Positions 59,358 through 64,000 of a stretch of DNA of 64,000 nucleotides are shown here, in pieces. The first letter of the stretch is position 1. Each line of letters begins with the position of its first letter. Origin of the DNA: Heterocephalus glaber (taxonomy: Eukaryota > Chordata > Mammalia > Rodentia > Bathyergidae). Below the pieces are notes generated by a model, which was not told the DNA's origin, did not search any database, and saw nothing but the letters and a program-made list of their open reading frames with translations. Position numbers and translations under genes: made by a program. The stretch lies in assembly GCF_000247695.1 (NCBI RefSeq), contig NW_004624743.1, forward strand, positions 5,702,136 to 5,766,135. The letters run 5' to 3'.

Positions 59358-59484
59358 ATAACATTTGTTGAATGCTAGATTCATGGTAGGAAATAAAACA
59401 ACTCATTGTTTATTCTATCATGACATTGTTAAGAAAATGCTTTGACTGCATTCACATTCAAAGAACTTTTATTCCTTTCCTATA

Positions 59485-59760
59485 TTTTTAAATAGGACTT
59501 CTGATAGCAGACATCCTTGCTTTGGTCCTGTTATTGGGAAGAATAAATTCAAGTATATTCAAATTAGTGTGATCTTATCTGCAAATTTTTTTCAATGCCC
59601 TTCAGCAAGTGAAAGACATTTCTTTCCACTTGAAGTTTGCTGAGAGTTTTCAATCATAGATAGGTAATAATATGTTGAATTGAAAAGGCTTTTTTATTCT
59701 CCTAATACAAATTTCATTGAAAGACTTTTAAATGCTAAAGAAGCATTGCATTATTAGGAC
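59485..59760 (-). mobile_element. L1 ORF2 fragment, antisense (second of two)
   Basis: Starts 'aataggacttctgatagcag', 'acatccttgctttggtcctg', paralogous to the start of the 58775 fragment, and extends further: 'acttgaagtttgctgagagt', 'tttcaatcatagataggtaa', 'tatgttgaattgaaaaggct' in L1 antisense order. Confidence 0.65.
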
Positions 59761-59824
59761 AAGCCTATGTTCACATAGTATTACACTTTTTATGTGTTGA
59801 CATAGCTGACATTCTACAAGTAGT

Positions 59825-59934
59825 TTAAATTTTTTTTGGTTTTTTTTTTAAAAGCAAAACATTCATTGGTATGTTTAGATATACAGAAGAATAGCACTCA
59901 TCATAAGGAATTCATACCTGTACATTATATTTTT
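59825..59934 (-). mobile_element. L1 3' UTR fragment with tail, antisense
   Basis: A T-rich run (59830-59850) precedes 'attcattggtatgtttagat', 'actcatcataaggaattcat', 'acctgtacattatat', the same blocks as at 46435-46510. It ends at the MaLR LTR that starts at 59935, which probably inserted into or beside it. Confidence 0.75.
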
Positions 59935-60281
59935 TGTTATGGTTTAGATCTAAAGTGGCCTCCAAAATGTCATATAATTTGAATGTGACTGCATGGCAGG
60001 GGTGCCAGAGCTGACTGGCTGGGTGGAGACAGAGCCCTGGGGCCACAACCTGGCAAGGCCTGTCTCTCCCCCCAACCCCCGCTGCTCCTTTGTCTCTCTG
60101 TCTCCTGGCTGCCAAGAGGTGAGCAGCTTTCCCCCATGGTAGGCCTTTCCACCATGCCATTTGTGCCTTGGAGCCAGACTACCATGGACTAAACCTTTGG
60201 AAACTGTGAGCCAAAGTAAATCTTCACTCTTTTAAGTTGATAGTATCAGGTATCATGCCCCAGAGAGTAGAAAAGGGACCA
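59935..60281 (+). mobile_element. MaLR LTR
   Basis: Begins 'tgttatggtttagatct', with 'gtggcctccaaaatgtcat', a C-rich core, 'tctcctggctgccaagaggt', 'gagcagctttcccccatggt', 'ccttggagccagactaccat', 'ggactaaacctttggaaact', 'gtgagccaaagtaaatcttc' and 'gttgatagtatcaggtat' toward the 3' end. Near-complete with an intact 5' terminus. Minus-strand open frames here (82 and 71 codons) are incidental. Confidence 0.78.
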
Positions 60282-60950
60282 AGTCCCATGTGCAAAATTT
60301 CTATAATCAGAAGGCAGCAATATTATTCCACTGGGTAAGTACTGCTGAATTGAAGAAAATTAGCAAGGATTTCACATGAAATGTTTTGATAGGGAAGGGG
60401 ATTCTGGCTAACAGAATAGAAATGCAAATGTCTTTCTTTTCATTGTCTTTTTGTTAATGTACATTTGTGCTACATAGTGATTAGAGTCTTCATGGGAGTT
60501 GTAAATGCCAATCTTAGGCACGTTTTTCCTTACAAGTTCATTACAGTCACGCACAGAAGGCTCCCCAATGTTTCAGGTCATCCTAACCTAGATGTATTTT
60601 CCTTACCTCTGTGCACTTTATTTCATTAAAAAACTGAAGTTTATAGCAAGAAAAGTGAAGTTGCAAAGCCGTTCACATAGGATGATGATAATATTAATAT
60701 TACCATTGACTTAAGAGATAAGACATTTTAAAATAAATCATTGATCAAATATATCCAATTTTAAGAATTTTGACAGAAGTTATACTCAGTATTTTTACTT
60801 CAAAAGTACTGGCTTTGGGTAAGCCTTTTAATTAAATATCCTAGTATATTCCAGGAAAGCATTAAAATGTTTTGTGTGATTCTTGTACAAAAACATGTAG
60901 TTTCACCCCTTTCTTTATCTTATTGGATTTCAGACAAAAATATATTATCT
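60282..60950. other. Single-copy DNA, no gene seen
   Basis: No gene or transposon recognised. Confidence 0.4.
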
Positions 60951-61047
60951 GTTTTTATTTATTTATTTATTTTGGTACTGGGGATCGAACTCGGGACCTT
61001 GCACTTTCGAAGCAGGCGCCAGAACCACTGAGCTAAATCCCAGGCCC
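60951..61047 (-). mobile_element. ID-type SINE, antisense
   Basis: Begins with a TTTA-rich antisense tail, then 'ggtactggggatcgaactcg' (B box), 'gcactttcgaagcaggcgcc' and 'accactgagctaaatcccag' (A box). CpGs in the B box and core are kept, suggesting youth. The flanking duplication is unclear ('aaaaatatat' left, 'aaaaatgtat' right). Confidence 0.9.
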
Positions 61048-64000
61048 TAAAAATGTATCTATATGGTACATTTAAAGTAAGATGTAATTTATTTTGCATG
61101 CCATGTTTGGCAGAAGAGAAACTTACGTAGGGAAAATAAAGGCAAAGAAAAGACTTCAGTTAGGCAACTGGAGAATCCCTGGGCATCACAGTGAATTGGA
61201 AAAGATCTATAATAATAAAATTAATTTTGTGGAACTCCAGTAACCTCGGGATATATAATCTACAGAACACATTGAATGATGCGGTTGTTTTGACACAGAA
61301 TATTTTCAGTGACAAAAGGAAGAGTAGACGTGTTTCTTACAACTCCTTGCATTTAAAGGCTTCATTATGCAAGTTTTCCAGATTGTTTTTCCCTTGAGCT
61401 AAGCATATGTAGCTGAAATGTCCTTGATTTCTCCATCATACCTCAGAAAGCAGCTCTTCCAATCAGAAGAGTGCAATGCATGGACCATGCCCTTCGGCTC
61501 TGGACCCTTGTGCCAGGCACAGCTTGGAGAAGTGACTTCTTCTCAGTGAGACAAGATGGACATCTCTGGAGTGTTCTCTGCTCCTGTTCTAGGTGTCTTA
61601 GCAAAGTGCCACCTTACCTGCCTCCCTGCAACCTAGCTGTAAAGCAGGAAGTAGGCATCACCATAGGACCCAGAGGTAAACCTCACTAGCAACTCTCCAG
61701 GTGCTATAGCATACACAATACTGGGAAGATGTGTGAGTGTAAAAGAATAAGATGACCCGACTCATCTTGAGAATAACAGGAGGAGAACTGTTGCATGTCC
61801 TGTCCTAGAGGCAATCCTGGAAAAGCTTCTTGTGTCTTATTTTCTAGTGTTTCTACCACCGAAAATGATAGCATTATGGGTCATTTTAGTTGACTTAATT
61901 AAGTGCAAGCCACCCTCACAAAAATGCAGACTCATTTTTAGGAATATTACAGAAAGCTCATTTTGAGAAAAAAAATCCCTCAATAACAGTGGGTCCGTTA
62001 TAACACAGCAAATGCAGATTTTAGCTTTTCACAGATAACACAGGAGGAATAAGTGAAAGTAGGTTATTATGCCAATTAAAGAGCTACATATTTTCTTGGG
62101 TGGTCCCCTTGGTTACTCAAGGAAAGGCTCAAGATGCTTAAAATCTTAAGATTCAGTTGTCTTTCTCTGGAGAGAAGATTTTACTAATTCTTTCTGCTCA
62201 GCCATATAATTGAATAGAGATAAGAGGTAAGTGAAGAAAAAGAAATATAATTTCTCTTGTTTTGCAATAAAAATTCTAATTTCCGTTCTTATTCCTGCAG
62301 TTTTCTAGGATATCTGTCACATATTAAAAAAATGAAAATGTAAGTAGTTAATTTCTGCTTCAATTTTAGTCTCTTTTAGCCCTGAAGAGTACAAACCTTT
62401 GAAAGATCAGAAACATCTGTAATAGACAAAGAAGATTGTCTACTGAGCTCGTCAGCCCCATTTTTTATCCTGGTGATTTTGTTTCCAATAACAAAGTTGT
62501 GGGGAAAATACCCCTTATCAGTGTACATGAAGAACAGAACATGTTAAGTGTTCCATGTGCAATAACTGGAGACATGATTCATACTCTGGAAGAAGAACAA
62601 TAAAGAGTGTCGTGTACGTTTCACCCAAGGAATTACTCACTTTCACAGGAACCTTGTGAGTAGCAGTGTGAGAGTTTCTGAGGATAGACCATGGAAGTTA
62701 ATGTGCCTCTCTGGGACAGAAAGATGATTTGGGATTTTGTCAGAATCTGTGTTCAGCTGACATTAGATGTTGTCGGAATTTAAAATTATTACACAGTTTC
62801 TAGGGACGTATGCTAATGAATAGTCACAGACCATGTATATGAAAAGGATAAAGCCAGTAGACTCTGCAATTCAATGCTGAAAAGATGAAAGATCAGAAGT
62901 AATGTCATGTTTCAGATATATCTGAGATAGATATAGAAAAAGCCTAACTGATTTAAGAGGAGGAAGGTGATCTATTCCTGAACTCCACCTAATTCCTGAG
63001 AGAAACACATGTGAGCATACACAGTGGTTAGCTCAGCTACGTGGGTAGGTATATGGCAGCCTGAACTGAAAACAGGCCAGGGGCCAGAGACAAGGCCTGG
63101 ATCTCTTAATTACATGCTTTCCTCCCTTTTCCTTCTGAGATCAGCATTTCCACCCCCAAAGCACCACCTTACAAAAACAAACACAAAACAAAATCCCACC
63201 TCACTAGCTCAAAGCAAATCCACCTGCAGTTCAAGAAAACATCTTCACATAAAGCAGAAGAAGAGTTAGGCTGGGAAGAGGAAAAGGAAAGAAATGGCAG
63301 GACACAAGACAGTCCTTGATCTGTCCCTGCTTGATCCTTCTGCTTGACTCTGTAGGTAAGTGAGTACAGTCACCAAAAGTTATCTTGCTCAGAAATAGCA
63401 TTGCTCTACACCCTGAAAATAATTAGATTTGAAAAAATCGCATTGGTGGTACAAAGATTCTTTGAGAGAGCCAGAAATTGCCCGATTCTGCCAACCAAAT
63501 CAGTCTTTCAGCTTGAAATGTTACAGCAGCCTGGGATGTTGGAAGACAACTCCAAACATAGGTAGATATCAACTAATCAGGAAGAGTTCCGCAATGCATC
63601 TTGCAAACCTAAGTGAAAAATTATTAAAAACATAGCTGATTCTTCCTGGGGAATATAAGCTTGTACAAATGATAATGATAATGAAGTAACAAAGAGTGCC
63701 AAACTCTAAGGAAAAACATTATAAATTAGAATAACTGGTAAAAAACCAGAAGAACTCAAAAATTCAGCAAGAGAAAGAAATTAAAATAAGCACCAGAAAA
63801 ATTTGAAAGAGATAAGAGAATGATAGATGAAGAAATCAAGACCTGGTAGTTGTAAAGATCTAATTTGTACACACCAGATTAAAAAAAAAAATAACTGATA
63901 ATTAAGCAACTTTGTGAATTGAATTGCAAAGTGAATATAACAAAATTTCCCTAATTAGGCAAATGTGTTCAAAGAAATATCCCATCCTGAGCAATAAGTA
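61048..64000. other. Single-copy DNA to the window end, no gene seen
   Basis: No transposon recognised across almost 3 kb. 61430-61720 is GC-richer with a 72-codon plus frame lacking any known domain. 63020-63640 has plus frames of 81 and 68 codons with no signature. Confidence 0.4.

Noticed and set aside
59912..60185. Minus-strand frames of 82 and 71 codons, Gly/Arg-rich
   Set aside because: Antisense of a MaLR LTR; composition reflects its GC-rich core.
1..64000. CRISPR arrays, operons, phage or bacterial systems
   Set aside because: No regularly spaced direct repeats, no clustered prokaryotic-type coding frames; the sequence is mammalian.

Overview
The window reads as mammalian, almost certainly rodent, intergenic DNA: AT-rich, with no open frame longer than 119 codons, no recognisable host coding exon and no RNA gene. 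Rodent origin is indicated by five tRNA-derived SINEs of the ID/BC1 type (A box, B box, A-rich tail), three monomeric 7SL-derived B1-type SINEs, and MaLR-type LTRs ending in the rodent-style 'gagccaaaataaa' block. I saw no B2 or B4 elements, which argues mildly for a non-murine rodent. I cannot name the species.

Nearly everything identifiable is retrotransposon debris. L1 fragments occur throughout. One group has a purine-rich 3' UTR (about 5.7, 11.9, 19.3, 22.6, 36.4, 46.4 and 59.8 kb). Older L1M-type pieces lie at 9.3, 23.3, 31.4, 45.2, 51.3 and 52.9 kb. An antisense ORF1 fragment occupies the first 430 bases. LTR fossils include MLT1/MaLR copies (1.5, 6.9, 13.1, 18.1, 18.4, 54.8, 56.2, 57.2, 59.9 kb), an MLT2-like LTR (21.2 kb), a decayed ERVL provirus with LTR, primer-binding site and pol remnants (33.1-34.7 kb), and two related solo LTRs (41.6 and 51.7 kb). 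A Tigger-type DNA transposon fossil is at 25.8 kb. The only recognisable former gene is a processed RPL21 pseudogene on the minus strand at 28.0-28.5 kb.

The remaining single-copy sequence is mostly featureless to the eye. A few high-complexity stretches (10.7-11.08, 20.2-20.6, 28.6-29.0, 43.9-44.3 kb) look like possible conserved non-coding or enhancer sequence, but this cannot be shown without cross-species alignment.

Nothing here forms an operon, pathway or defence system, and I find no support for an undescribed biological system. The best observations are structural: a twin-primed (5'-inverted) L1 with a perfect target-site duplication, an RPL21 retrocopy whose stop codon abuts a same-strand SINE, an LTR with a 50-bp tandem duplication in its U3, and a 16-bp-stem AT-rich perfect palindrome. 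Repeat family names come from recognising consensus-like sequence by eye; subfamily names and exact edges are approximate.
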